Shown piece after piece: positions 35,209 through 44,027 of a stretch of DNA of 64,000 bases. Position 1 is the first letter of the stretch. Each line of letters opens with the position of its first letter. The stretch is from an uncultured bacterium (GTDB taxonomy: Bacteria; Bacillota; Clostridia; UBA1381). The translations under genes and the position numbers were made by a program. The stretch is taken from contig CAJMRL010000009.1 of assembly GCA_905215805.1 (NCBI GenBank), positions 1 to 64,000 of the forward strand, read 5' to 3'. Under the pieces are notes generated by a model. That model worked only from the letters and a program-made list of their open reading frames with translations, had not been told where the DNA came from and ran no database searches.

Positions 35209-35523
35209 TCAATCCAGATGGAAAACAAGATCAAGATCTGTTGAAACAGGGCTGTTATCAGGATTTGTTGCCATGATCGGAGCCATAAAATCCCACCATT
35301 TTCTGTTTATAGCAGTATCTGCTCCCTTTGCCCAAAGCTCTTCATCTTCAATCTCTATATATCCGTAAAGAACCATTGTCTCCTTGTCAAGGAAAATAGA
35401 ATAGTTCTTTCCTCCATGCTCATGAATCATATCCTTCATTTCCGGCCAAAGCTCATTATGTCTCTTTTCATATTCCTCAGCCATGCCGTCATAAAGCTTC
35501 ATTTTAAAACTCTTATAAATCAT
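35209..35523 (-). CDS. rhaM: L-rhamnose mutarotase
   Basis: A 104-residue small enzyme that interconverts the alpha and beta forms of L-rhamnose. The family pattern is clear: an N-terminal strand, EYEKRHNELWPEM with the key histidine, the middle NYSIFLDKETMVLYGYIE and the closing WWDFMAPIM. GGGAGGG precedes the ATG. No other rhamnose gene (isomerase, kinase, aldolase, transporter) is in the window, so it is either an orphan or acts on another sugar. Confidence 0.88.
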   Translation of the reverse strand: MIYKSFKMKLYDGMAEEYEKRHNELWPEMKDMIHEHGGKNYSIFLDKETMVLYGYIEIEDEELWAKGADTAINRKWWDFMAPIMATNPDNSPVSTDLDLVFHLD

Positions 35524-35626
35524 TGGTATAACCCTCCCTATTTTATTCTTCCTGCCGCAAGCGGTTCCGCCTGCTCATATATCTCTTGCTATAATTATTA
35601 TAGCACAGACTCTATATAATTTCAAG

Positions 35627-36274
35627 TTATTTCTTCTTATTATTTGTAACTCCTACCTTTTTGCATACCTCCGCAATCGGACAATTATCACAATCCGGTT
35701 TTCTTGCCGTACAGCAAGCTCGTCCATGATATACAAGCTGGTGACAGAATCTGAGCTGATAATCAGGAGGAAGAATCTTCTTTAGCTCCATCTCTATCTT
35801 TTTAGGATCATCCTCTTTCACAAGCCCTATCCTGTTTGTAAGCCTTATGCAATGCGTATCGACAACTACTGCCGGTTTATGAAAAATATCTCCCAAAACA
35901 AGGTTTGCCGTCTTTCTTCCTGTTCCGGGAAGCGTAAGCAGATCTTCCATTGTATCGGGGACTTCTCCTCCGTACACCTCTACAAGACGCTTACAGCATT
36001 CTATTATATTTTTTGATTTTGTTTTATAAAATCCCGCCGAACGTATATATTCCTGAAGCTCTTCTATATCAGCATTTGCAAAATCTTCGGCAGACCTATA
36101 CCTCTTAAAAAGCTTCTCTGTTACTATATTTACTCTCGCGTCGGTGCACTGTGCACTTAATTGTGTAGCTATAAGCATCTCAACCGGAGTTGAATAATTA
36201 AGTGAACATTTCACATCCGGATATGCTTTATCCAAAAGGATTCTCAATTTCTCAGCACGTTCTTTTTTTGTCAT
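35627..36274 (-). CDS. nth: Endonuclease III
   Basis: A base-excision repair DNA glycosylase/AP lyase for oxidised pyrimidines, 215 residues. The helix-hairpin-helix LLTLPGTGRKTANLVLGD carries the catalytic lysine, and the aspartate is in AVVVDTHCIRLTNR. The [4Fe-4S] cluster ligands are Cys188, Cys195, Cys198 and Cys204 with 6-2-5 spacing. The ATG follows the transporter stop by one base, so the two are cotranscribed. Confidence 0.95.
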   Translation of the reverse strand: MTKKERAEKLRILLDKAYPDVKCSLNYSTPVEMLIATQLSAQCTDARVNIVTEKLFKRYRSAEDFANADIEELQEYIRSAGFYKTKSKNIIECCKRLVEVYGGEVPDTMEDLLTLPGTGRKTANLVLGDIFHKPAVVVDTHCIRLTNRIGLVKEDDPKKIEMELKKILPPDYQLRFCHQLVYHGRACCTARKPDCDNCPIAEVCKKVGVTNNKKK

Positions 36275-36275
36275 T

Positions 36276-37193
36276 TCATCCTACCGCCTTTCTTCCGGAT
36301 TTATTTACGATAATTATTCCCGTACATACCATTGCCAAAGACACAAGATAACGCCAGTCAAAAATATTTTCTTTGAGAAAAACCGCACTTAATATAGTCC
36401 CCGAAATAGGTATAATGAAATTATACACGCTTATTTTTCCGACCGGGTTATATGCCAAAAGAGCCGACCACAACGTATATGCGGCCGCACTCAAAAACGA
36501 AAGATATGTAAGAACGGCTATTCCTTTTCCTGTAACGACCTCAAATCTTCCGCCGCCAATCACTCCTATAGCAATAAGCACAATTCCTCCTATAAGCATA
36601 TTATATCCCGTCATTGCGGCAGCCTCAACCTCCGATGCAAACTTCTTTATCAATACCGACCCTATAACAAAACAAAGCGCAGCTATCATTACAAACCCTT
36701 CTCCAAAAAATGTAAAAGAGCCGTGTCCTCCGCCTACAGTAACAAACAACACTCCGCTAAATCCAAGTATAAATCCCAAAACCTTACGTAAATTAAGCTT
36801 ATCATCTGGATATACAAAATGTGCTATTATTACAGCCATGAATGTCGAGGTAGAATTCACGATAGAACCGTTCGTTCCCGATGTATTTGAAAGACCAACA
36901 TAAAAAAACATATATTGGCACACTGTATATACCAAAGAAACCAGCAGCACACTGCTTAAATCCTTTTTCTTTATAACGGGAATCTTTCTGTTCACAACAG
37001 CGCTGTATACAAGAACTATAAAGCCGGCAGCACTGAAACGTATCCCTGCAAATAAAATTTTTGTAAAAAGACTGTCCGTAATATTAAACAAAGCATATCC
37101 CGACTTTATTCCCGGATAAGCGCTTCCCCAAAGCACATTGCATATTATTGCAAATATTACAACATACACAGGATTTGTCAAAAGCTTTTTCAT
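36276..37193 (-). CDS. EamA/DMT-family transporter
   Basis: A 305-residue membrane protein with ten hydrophobic helices in two EamA repeats, of the drug/metabolite transporter superfamily. The first repeat contains NVLWGSAYPGIKSGYALF; the second ends in FLKENIFDWRYLVSLAMVCTGI. Substrates in this family range from amino acids to nucleotide sugars; none is predictable here. The ATG at 37193 has GGGAGG upstream, while one six codons earlier does not. Its stop abuts nth. Confidence 0.85.
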   Translation of the reverse strand: MKKLLTNPVYVVIFAIICNVLWGSAYPGIKSGYALFNITDSLFTKILFAGIRFSAAGFIVLVYSAVVNRKIPVIKKKDLSSVLLVSLVYTVCQYMFFYVGLSNTSGTNGSIVNSTSTFMAVIIAHFVYPDDKLNLRKVLGFILGFSGVLFVTVGGGHGSFTFFGEGFVMIAALCFVIGSVLIKKFASEVEAAAMTGYNMLIGGIVLIAIGVIGGGRFEVVTGKGIAVLTYLSFLSAAAYTLWSALLAYNPVGKISVYNFIIPISGTILSAVFLKENIFDWRYLVSLAMVCTGIIIVNKSGRKAVG

Positions 37194-37218
37194 TTCCGAT
37201 ATTCCTCCCATACGTGCA

Positions 37219-37245
37219 AATAAGGCGAAACATATCGCCTTATTA
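37219..37245 (-). terminator. Possible terminator of the 37.3-38.0 kb gene
   Basis: Stem AATAAGGCGA with its complement (about ten pairs). The T tail on the minus strand is short (TTT), so termination may be partial. Confidence 0.5.
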
Positions 37246-37252
37246 TTTTTCT

Positions 37253-38005
37253 TTATTCTGTTAAGCAGCTCTCATATTTAACATAAAGATCCAATGCATC
37301 AAGATATTCATTTTCTGTTAATGCAGACTGTAAATAACTGTTTAAAGCATCCATTCCCTGATTCTTCATACTGACAGCAGTGGAAATATCAATCTTATTT
37401 TTTATAGCCATAGCTCTGCTGAAATCTGACGCGCTCATAATACTTTTTGCCTTCTCATACAACTCATCCGCGCTCATAGTTCTGAGCTCACTTTTGGACA
37501 CTGTTTTATCTGAAGCTGAACTTTCGGAAGATAAATTATTATTGCTGTCATCATCGTCCTTATAATAATGTGTCCTGGAATCGTTAGACGACTCATCATT
37601 TTCATCCTTAATTTTTACGCTTTCTATCCCAAGCTGCGAATTAACATCATTTTCATTTTGCTGCTCGACCCCATTTTCATCCTGAGCAAATGCTTCCGAG
37701 TCTTCTTCATTTTCATTCTGCAAGGATATATCCTCTTCTGCATTATCACTTTTAAGTTCCGATGAATGTTTTGCAAGATACTCCTCGATCTGTGCTCCTG
37801 TCAGCTTTCCCTGATCATATAACCTTTTTATCTGCTTTGTAATTCCGGTACTGAATTCATCATCCTCCATGACCTCTGTGACCTTAACAAGCGCAGGCTC
37901 TATGTAATTTGGCACCAAATAAAATTTATATATTCCCACTCCGGCAGCCGCAAGAATTATGACCGCTGTTATTACTGCAACCAGAATAATTTTTATCTTT
38001 TTCAT
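37253..38005 (-). CDS. Membrane-anchored acidic protein of unknown function
   Basis: Not recognised. A 250-residue protein with one N-terminal membrane helix (about 7-30, KIILVAVITAVIILAAAGVG), then a short folded segment (about 35-85), a long acidic, Asn/Ser/Glu/Asp-rich linker (about 85-165), and a C-terminal helical segment (about 170-250). Both folded ends carry similar features, such as QGKLTGAQIEEYLAKH and MSADELYEKAKSI, perhaps short helix-turn units. It is probably on the outer face. AAAGGTGAAAG precedes the ATG. It precedes the transporter-nth pair and may share its transcript. Confidence 0.7.
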   Translation of the reverse strand: MKKIKIILVAVITAVIILAAAGVGIYKFYLVPNYIEPALVKVTEVMEDDEFSTGITKQIKRLYDQGKLTGAQIEEYLAKHSSELKSDNAEEDISLQNENEEDSEAFAQDENGVEQQNENDVNSQLGIESVKIKDENDESSNDSRTHYYKDDDDSNNNLSSESSASDKTVSKSELRTMSADELYEKAKSIMSASDFSRAMAIKNKIDISTAVSMKNQGMDALNSYLQSALTENEYLDALDLYVKYESCLTE

Positions 38006-38037
38006 TGTCTTTCACCTTTACATAAATATTTTATATA

Positions 38038-38066
38038 ATTATAACATATTATTTATCATTTTACAA
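38038..38066 (-). promoter_or_regulatory. Promoter of the 37.3-38.0 kb gene
   Basis: On the minus strand TTGTAA (38061-38066), 17 bases, TATAAT (38038-38043). Confidence 0.65.
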
Positions 38067-38131
38067 TATGATTTTTGATTATTTATGAAATATTTATTTT
38101 CATGCTGTTTAAAAAGTAACTCCATTCGCGC

Positions 38132-38160
38132 TTGACAACAATTGTATTTTCATATATAAT
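38132..38160 (+). promoter_or_regulatory. Consensus sigma-A promoter of the epimerase-like gene
   Basis: TTGACA (38132-38137), 17 bases, TATAAT (38155-38160): a perfect consensus, 45 bases before the start codon. Confidence 0.88.
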
Positions 38161-38204
38161 AAAATTGTAAATAATAAAACCAGTGTATCAATACGGAGGT
38201 ATAT

Positions 38205-39071
38205 ATGCGTTACGAATTAAAAAACGGCTGTATTTCTGTAGAAATAGACAGTCATGGAGCAGAAATTAAATCGATTCAAAAAAATAATACAGAATACATG
38301 TGGAGCGGTGACCCCAAATACTGGGGAAGAACATCTCCGGTCCTGTTCCCTTTTGTAGGCAGCGTAAGCAACGGAATTTACAGAATAGGCGACACTGAAT
38401 ATCCGATGGGACAGCACGGTTTTGCCCGCGATATGGAATTTACGCTCTCCTCTCAAAGCAGCAAATCTCTCGTTTTTTCATTGTCATCAAATGAAGAAAC
38501 ACTAAGAAAGTATCCTTTTGATTTTGTACTTAAAATCACATATACAATCGAAGAAAACACTCTTATTGTCTCATGGATGGTTGAAAATCCTTCTGAAGCG
38601 CCGATGTATTTTTCTATAGGCGCTCATCCGGCGTTCAACTGCCCTATAAAAGATGGAAATCAATGTGATTATAAGCTTAAATTCAACTCAGACAACGATA
38701 TAGAATACTTCCTGCTCAAAAATGGTCTTCTTGATAAATCAAAAAAATATACCCTTTCACTCAATAACGGATATTCTGATATTATACCGGGAATGTTCGA
38801 TAATGACGCACTTATTATCGAGGACGGGCAAGCGAGTGAGATAAGCTTATGTTATCCTGATGGAAATGAGTATGTTACAGTGAAAACATCGGCGCCGCTG
38901 TTTGGAATTTGGTCTCCGGCAAAAAAGAACGCGCCGTTTATCTGCATTGAACCATGGTATGGCCGCTGCGATGCCGATGGATTTACCGGAGAGCTGTCCG
39001 AGCGTGAATATTCAAATACGCTGCGCGCCGGAGAAATATTCCGTGCAGAATACACTGTAGAGTTCAATTAA
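38205..39071 (+). CDS. Aldose 1-epimerase family protein (LacX-like)
   Basis: A 288-residue beta-sandwich enzyme of the galactose mutarotase superfamily, LacX/YeaD branch. Characteristic features are GAEIKSIQKNNTEYMWSGDP, PVLFPFVGSV, the histidine of GQHGFARDMEF, IGAHPAFNCP with the second catalytic histidine and the closing CIEPWYGRCD. It may act on free hexoses or sugar phosphates. GGAGG precedes the ATG. It converges on galT, suggesting a part in galactose use, but the two are on different strands. Confidence 0.88.
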   Translation: MRYELKNGCISVEIDSHGAEIKSIQKNNTEYMWSGDPKYWGRTSPVLFPFVGSVSNGIYRIGDTEYPMGQHGFARDMEFTLSSQSSKSLVFSLSSNEETLRKYPFDFVLKITYTIEENTLIVSWMVENPSEAPMYFSIGAHPAFNCPIKDGNQCDYKLKFNSDNDIEYFLLKNGLLDKSKKYTLSLNNGYSDIIPGMFDNDALIIEDGQASEISLCYPDGNEYVTVKTSAPLFGIWSPAKKNAPFICIEPWYGRCDADGFTGELSEREYSNTLRAGEIFRAEYTVEFN

Positions 39072-39073
39072 AC

Positions 39074-39114
39074 AAATAACCCCTTCGCTTCTGTATAATG
39101 CGACGGGGTTATTT
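39074..39114. terminator. Bidirectional terminator between epimerase-like gene and galT
   Basis: A 15-base stem with one mismatch (39074-39088 with 39100-39114), AT-rich at its foot so that both strands carry a short T run. Confidence 0.75.
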
Positions 39115-39122
39115 ATTAATAT

Positions 39123-40106
39123 TTATCTGCCTATTTTCTTAAGAAATTTTTCATGCGCTGCGCGCAGCTCCTTTGCCTTTTCCTCGGGTGCTGTAGGATT
39201 GCAGTGCGCCCATGCTCCTGTTTCGCTTGAAGCGTTGTATTTTATCTTGTCCGCACTTCTCATCGGCGGATAAAATGCAATATGGAAATGATAATATTCC
39301 GAAACATCCTCACCGTTTACCGGATTCTGATACATACACATCATATACGGGAAAGCATAATCAAAAAGACTGTCAAGAGTACCTGCTGTTTCTTTAAGAA
39401 TTTTTGCAAGATTTGTTTTTTCTCTGTCGGTCATTTGCGTAAGATTCTGTATATGACGCTTAGCGCCTATGTACACGCCGTAAGGATACTCTGAATAAAA
39501 TGGCAGGAAGGTTATAAAATCTTCATTCTCAAATATAACTCTCCTTCCATCCTTCACTTCATCGTTCATCATATCGCATATAAGACAATTTCCGGTTTCC
39601 TCTTTATGCTCCTTACAGGACTGCATTTCAAGCTCAAGCTTTTTGGGAACAACAGAATATCCATATATCTGTCCGTGAGGATGCGGCATTGTTACGCCCA
39701 CAGCCGCTCCTCTGTTTTCAAAAATAAATACATATTTTATTTTCTCATCCTTGGAAAGCTCCTCAAAACGCTCCGTCCAAAGGTCTACCAGTTTTCTTAT
39801 ATGATCCTCAGGAAGCTCAGGCAATGTAACTGTATGTTCCGGTGAATAAAGTATAACCTCGCATTTTCCATAAGCCGGCTTTGTTTTATAAATTTTCGTT
39901 TCAACGTCGTCCGGTTCAGGCGGGTTCTGAGAAAGCGCCGGGAAATCATTATCATATTTCAGCACATCAAAATGCTTCGGCACCTTATCGTTATCAGGTC
40001 CGGGACAAAACGGACACCAATCCTTCGGCATCTGCGGTCTGTTCTGACGATGAGATGCAATCATAACCCAATCCTTCACAAGCGGATTCCAACGTAATTC
40101 AGCCAT
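39123..40106 (-). CDS. galT: Galactose-1-phosphate uridylyltransferase
   Basis: The Leloir-pathway enzyme that exchanges UMP between UDP-glucose and galactose-1-phosphate. The zinc-type CPFCPG is at residues about 31-36, and the active site HPHGQIYGYS carries the histidine nucleophile. The C-terminal half has YHFHIAFYPP, as in class I GalT. The 327 residues are normal. GGAGG precedes the ATG. No galK or galE is in the window. The promoter carries a 23-base dyad over its -35 box. Confidence 0.94.
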   Translation of the reverse strand: MAELRWNPLVKDWVMIASHRQNRPQMPKDWCPFCPGPDNDKVPKHFDVLKYDNDFPALSQNPPEPDDVETKIYKTKPAYGKCEVILYSPEHTVTLPELPEDHIRKLVDLWTERFEELSKDEKIKYVFIFENRGAAVGVTMPHPHGQIYGYSVVPKKLELEMQSCKEHKEETGNCLICDMMNDEVKDGRRVIFENEDFITFLPFYSEYPYGVYIGAKRHIQNLTQMTDREKTNLAKILKETAGTLDSLFDYAFPYMMCMYQNPVNGEDVSEYYHFHIAFYPPMRSADKIKYNASSETGAWAHCNPTAPEEKAKELRAAHEKFLKKIGR

Positions 40107-40155
40107 AAATATATCCTCCTCTGTTTTTAATAACTAAAAAACTCCCTCTATTAGT

Positions 40156-40200
40156 ATTTTACACCTTGATCCCAATTAAGTCAATAGCCTATATTGACTT
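40156..40200 (-). promoter_or_regulatory. galT promoter with overlapping dyad
   Basis: On the minus strand TTGACT (40179-40184), 17 bases, TAAAAT (40156-40161). AAGTCAATA (40178-40186) and TATTGACTT (40192-40200) form a perfect nine-base inverted repeat with a five-base spacer; one arm contains the -35. This layout suits a repressor operator. It lacks a T run, so it is not a good terminator for trkH. Confidence 0.6.
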
Positions 40201-40211
40201 TTGCAATATTT

Positions 40212-41651
40212 TTATTTTCTCCACAAATACGGTGAAAACAGCGCCAGCATCGGAAAAAGCTCCAGACGCCCCGCAAGCATATCAAACGACAGCACAAGCT
40301 TGGACAATACTGAAAAGCCCGAAAAATTCCCCGCCGGTCCAACATCTCCCAATCCGGGGCCAACATTATTCAATGCCGTGACAACAGCAGTTATTGTGGT
40401 CGTTATATCAAAATTATCAATACTTACAATAACAACAGAGATTGCCATTATTATCATATAAACTGCAAAATATGCCGCAACACCGTGAACAACATCATTT
40501 TCAAGAGGTCTTCCGTCATTTTTTACTGTCAGCACGCTTCTTGGACTAAAGGATTTTTTTATTTCGTTAATCATGCTTTTAAACATAACGCCTATTCTTA
40601 TAACCTTTAATCCTCCGCTTGTAGAACCCGCACAGCCGCCTATAAACATAAGTATCAGCAAGATAATTTGACTAAATATCGGCCATTGGCAAAAATTAGC
40701 GGTAGCATAGCCTGTAGTAGTTATAATTGATGACACTTGAAAAAAAGCATATCTGAACGCTTTTAAAGGTGTTCCGTATATATCAAGAATGTTGATGGCT
40801 ATCAAAATACTTGACGCTGCTATAATTCCTATATACAGCCTTAATTCACTGTTTTTATATGCCGGCATAAACTGTCTTATTAAGAGTAAATAATAAACGC
40901 TGAAATTCACTCCGAAAAGCATCATAAATATACCGATAACATAATCTATGTACGCGCTGTTATAATATCCCACCGAAGCCGCCTTTATTCCAAAGCCACC
41001 CGTACCGGCTGTACCAAATGTATGCAGAAGGCTGTCAAATACATTCATACCTCCAAACAGCAGCAATACAAATTCGATAATTGTAAGAACTATATATATT
41101 GCATAAAGTATCCTTACAGAAAACTGCCATTTTGCCGCCAGCTTTCCAACCTTTACTCCCGGCATTTCGGCTCTCATTATATAAGTAGTACGCTCATCTT
41201 TATTCGATACCAAAGCCGTTAAAAATACAAGCACGCCCATTCCGCCTATCCAATGTGTAAAGCTTCGCCAAAACAAAAGACTTTTGCTCATACTTTCCAC
41301 ATCCGTCAATATACTTGAACCAGTTGTTGTAAAACCTGACGCCGTTTCAAATATACAGTCAGCAAAGTTCGGCACCTGTCCCGAAAAGAAAAACGGCAGA
41401 CCTCCTACTATTGAATATAGTATCCATGCTAAAGCTACGATCACCAATCCCTCACGGGCATAAATTTCTCTTTTTTTCGGACGTACCACCATGCAGACAC
41501 CGCCAAAAGCCAGAGATATTAAAATAGTATAAATAAACGGCAGCGCCTGCCCGTCAGAATATATAAAAGACACTGCCAGAGGAATCATAAGTATAGCAGC
41601 GTTTACAAGCATTATCTTGCCGCAAAGGTTCATCACCATTCTGTAATTCAT
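40212..41651 (-). CDS. trkH: Potassium uptake protein TrkH/KtrB family
   Basis: The membrane channel subunit of a Trk potassium importer, 479 residues with about ten helices and four filter loops: FTTTGSSILTDV, GTAGTGGFGIK, TTTGYATANF and NNVGPGLGDVG. The start at 41651 follows GGGGGAGC; a start ten codons earlier overlaps trkA. It lies ten bases after trkA, the expected partner. The last gene of the six-gene operon. Confidence 0.93.
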   Translation of the reverse strand: MNYRMVMNLCGKIMLVNAAILMIPLAVSFIYSDGQALPFIYTILISLAFGGVCMVVRPKKREIYAREGLVIVALAWILYSIVGGLPFFFSGQVPNFADCIFETASGFTTTGSSILTDVESMSKSLLFWRSFTHWIGGMGVLVFLTALVSNKDERTTYIMRAEMPGVKVGKLAAKWQFSVRILYAIYIVLTIIEFVLLLFGGMNVFDSLLHTFGTAGTGGFGIKAASVGYYNSAYIDYVIGIFMMLFGVNFSVYYLLLIRQFMPAYKNSELRLYIGIIAASSILIAINILDIYGTPLKAFRYAFFQVSSIITTTGYATANFCQWPIFSQIILLILMFIGGCAGSTSGGLKVIRIGVMFKSMINEIKKSFSPRSVLTVKNDGRPLENDVVHGVAAYFAVYMIIMAISVVIVSIDNFDITTTITAVVTALNNVGPGLGDVGPAGNFSGFSVLSKLVLSFDMLAGRLELFPMLALFSPYLWRK

Positions 41652-41661
41652 AAGCTCCCCC

Positions 41662-43011
41662 TTAATCCAGTATATCCTCAAAATGCTGTAATTTCTGCAT
41701 TGTCACTACCACAACATTATCTCCCACCTCAATTGTTGAATTTCCGTCAGGAAGAAAGCTTTTTCCGTTTCTTACAATTGCCGCAATCAAAACATTCTTC
41801 TTAAAAGTTATATCCTTAAGCGGCTTTGATGTAAACTTTGATTCTCTTGAAACTCTAAACTCAACTGCCTCGGCTTTATTATTTACTATACGGTAAAGAG
41901 AGACCATTTCCGAATGATTTCCCGCCTCGTTCATAGCCCTAACATAACCTACAATCACATTTGCCGTCATATCCTTCGGTGTAACTATGCTGTCTACTCC
42001 CGTTGAATTGAACATCTGCGCATAAGAAAGACGGTTGACCTTCGTTATTACCTTATCAACCTTCTTCGTTTTCGCATACATAGAAATAACTATATTTTCC
42101 TCATCAATGCCGGTAAGAGCAACAAATGCGTCAACATTATCTATACCCTCATCATCAAGCAGCTCCATATCCGTTCCATCACCGCATATAACGGATGCTT
42201 TGGGCACATATTCTGAAAGCTCTATACACTTATTTCTATCTTGCTCTATTATTTTTACTCTTGTTCCGCTTTCTATAAGCTGTGTTGCAAGATAATACGA
42301 AATACGTCCTCCGCCTATGATCATTGCAGTTTTTAGTCTTTGATTATCAAGTCCGGCTATTTTCATGAATTTAGCCATGTCGGCATGAGATGCGGTCACA
42401 TGAATTCTGTTTCCTTCGCAAAGAACAAAATCACCGCTAGGAATTATAACCTCCGACCCACGCGCAACGGCACAAATAAGAATTTTAAGCTTATGCTTTT
42501 TATATATATTATATATTGGCTTGTCTATAAGTATCTCAGGAACATTAAATTCAGCAAGCTCTATCCTTCCCTTTGCAAAGGTTTCTGTTTTTATCGCCGC
42601 CGGGAAACGAATTATTCTTGCTATCTCGTCTGCCGCATAAAATTCCGGATTTACTATAAGGTTTAATCCCAATTCATCGCGCATAAATTCAGTCTGTTTA
42701 AAATATTGTCTGTTTCTTATTCGCGCAATACATACCTTAGCTCCAAGTTTCTTTGACATTATTCCGCAAAGGGCATTTATTTCGTCCTGATTAGTCACGC
42801 ACAAAGCCAAATCGCAGTTTTTCATTCCCGCCTCAGTAAGGACCTCTACATCAGTTGCACTTCCGCATATTCCCATAACGTCATAATCATTTTGGATTTT
42901 CTCTACTATTTCCTGATTAATATCCACAAAAACAACACTATGTCCCTCACGGTCAAACTCATCAATAAGCTTTCTTCCTATTTTTCCGCCGCCTATAACC
43001 ATAATGTCCAT
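41662..43011 (-). CDS. trkA: Trk potassium transport regulator TrkA
   Basis: The cytoplasmic gating ring of the Trk system, 449 residues, with two RCK units. Each has a Rossmann nucleotide-binding domain (MVIGGGKIGRKLIDEF and MIIGGGRISYYLATQL) and an RCK_C domain. NAD(H) or ATP/ADP binding controls the channel; RCK_C domains in relatives can bind c-di-AMP. The ATG follows gpsA by one base with GGGAG upstream. Confidence 0.94.
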   Translation of the reverse strand: MDIMVIGGGKIGRKLIDEFDREGHSVVFVDINQEIVEKIQNDYDVMGICGSATDVEVLTEAGMKNCDLALCVTNQDEINALCGIMSKKLGAKVCIARIRNRQYFKQTEFMRDELGLNLIVNPEFYAADEIARIIRFPAAIKTETFAKGRIELAEFNVPEILIDKPIYNIYKKHKLKILICAVARGSEVIIPSGDFVLCEGNRIHVTASHADMAKFMKIAGLDNQRLKTAMIIGGGRISYYLATQLIESGTRVKIIEQDRNKCIELSEYVPKASVICGDGTDMELLDDEGIDNVDAFVALTGIDEENIVISMYAKTKKVDKVITKVNRLSYAQMFNSTGVDSIVTPKDMTANVIVGYVRAMNEAGNHSEMVSLYRIVNNKAEAVEFRVSRESKFTSKPLKDITFKKNVLIAAIVRNGKSFLPDGNSTIEVGDNVVVVTMQKLQHFEDILD

Positions 43012-43012
43012 T

Positions 43013-43999
43013 TTATTCTCCCTTTTTTTCTCTTGTCATAAGTGAAAGAACTGCTTCCCTTGCATTCTTTCCCTCAAAAAGGATCTTATTTGCTTCTTCC
43101 ACTATGGGCATTTCGATATGATATTTTTTGCTAAGATCATATGCCGCTCTTGCGGTATTTACTCCTTCCACAACCATGTGGACCTCTTTAAGAGTTTCTT
43201 CAAGGCTTTTTCCCTGTCCGAGAAGAATTCCGGCACGTCTGTTTCTTGAGTGCATGCTTGTACATGTTACTATAAGATCTCCAACTCCGCTCAGTCCCAT
43301 AAATGTAGCTGGATTGGCTCCCATCGCAGCTCCCAATCTGGCGATTTCCGCCAATCCCCTTGTCATAAGAGCCGCCTTTGTATTATCACCGTAACCAAGC
43401 CCGTCCGATATTCCGGCACATAACGCTATAACATTTTTAAGTGCACCGCCAAGCTCCACACCCTTTATATCTGTAGATGTGTATATTCTGAAATTTTCTC
43501 CCATCAGTATATCCTGGATATACTCCGCTGTTTTAACATCCTTAGACGCAACAACATTTGTTGTCGGCAAAGCGCGCGCTACCTCTTCCGCATGTGAAGG
43601 TCCGCTCATTACCGATATATCTGCCTGAGGTATTTCCTCCTCATAAACTTCGCTTAAGCGCTTTAAGGTATCATGCTCAAGTCCCTTTGAAATATTAACC
43701 ATTCTCTGTCCCGATCTTATGTATGGAGCAAGAGTTTTAGCCGTTGATCTCGTTGCCGGTGACGGCGCAGCCGTTATAATAAGATCAGCATCCTCACAGC
43801 AAAGCTTTACATCATGAGTACATAAAATATTATCCGGAAAAGCTATCCCCGGAAGAAATTCTTTATTTTCCCTGTCACTGTTAAGCCTATCCGTCTCCTC
43901 CTGGATCCACGACCAAAGCTTTATATTATATCCTTTTTTTGCAAGCATTACCGCCACGGCTGTTCCCCAGCCGCCGCTTCCTATAACGGAAATATTCAT
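43013..43999 (-). CDS. gpsA: Glycerol-3-phosphate dehydrogenase (NAD(P)+)
   Basis: Makes glycerol-3-phosphate from dihydroxyacetone phosphate for phospholipids. The nucleotide-binding motif is ISVIGSGGWGTAVAVML; further signatures are NISKGLE, SGPSHAEEVA and GGALKNVIALCAGISDGLGYGDN with the catalytic lysine. The 328 residues are normal. The ATG at 43999 has GGAAAGGAG; a frame extended by 26 codons into plsY is rejected. Directly follows plsY, its metabolic partner. Confidence 0.96.
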   Translation of the reverse strand: MNISVIGSGGWGTAVAVMLAKKGYNIKLWSWIQEETDRLNSDRENKEFLPGIAFPDNILCTHDVKLCCEDADLIITAAPSPATRSTAKTLAPYIRSGQRMVNISKGLEHDTLKRLSEVYEEEIPQADISVMSGPSHAEEVARALPTTNVVASKDVKTAEYIQDILMGENFRIYTSTDIKGVELGGALKNVIALCAGISDGLGYGDNTKAALMTRGLAEIARLGAAMGANPATFMGLSGVGDLIVTCTSMHSRNRRAGILLGQGKSLEETLKEVHMVVEGVNTARAAYDLSKKYHIEMPIVEEANKILFEGKNAREAVLSLMTREKKGE

Positions 44000-44027
44000 A
44001 ATAAAATCTCCTTTCCGAAAACCGATA

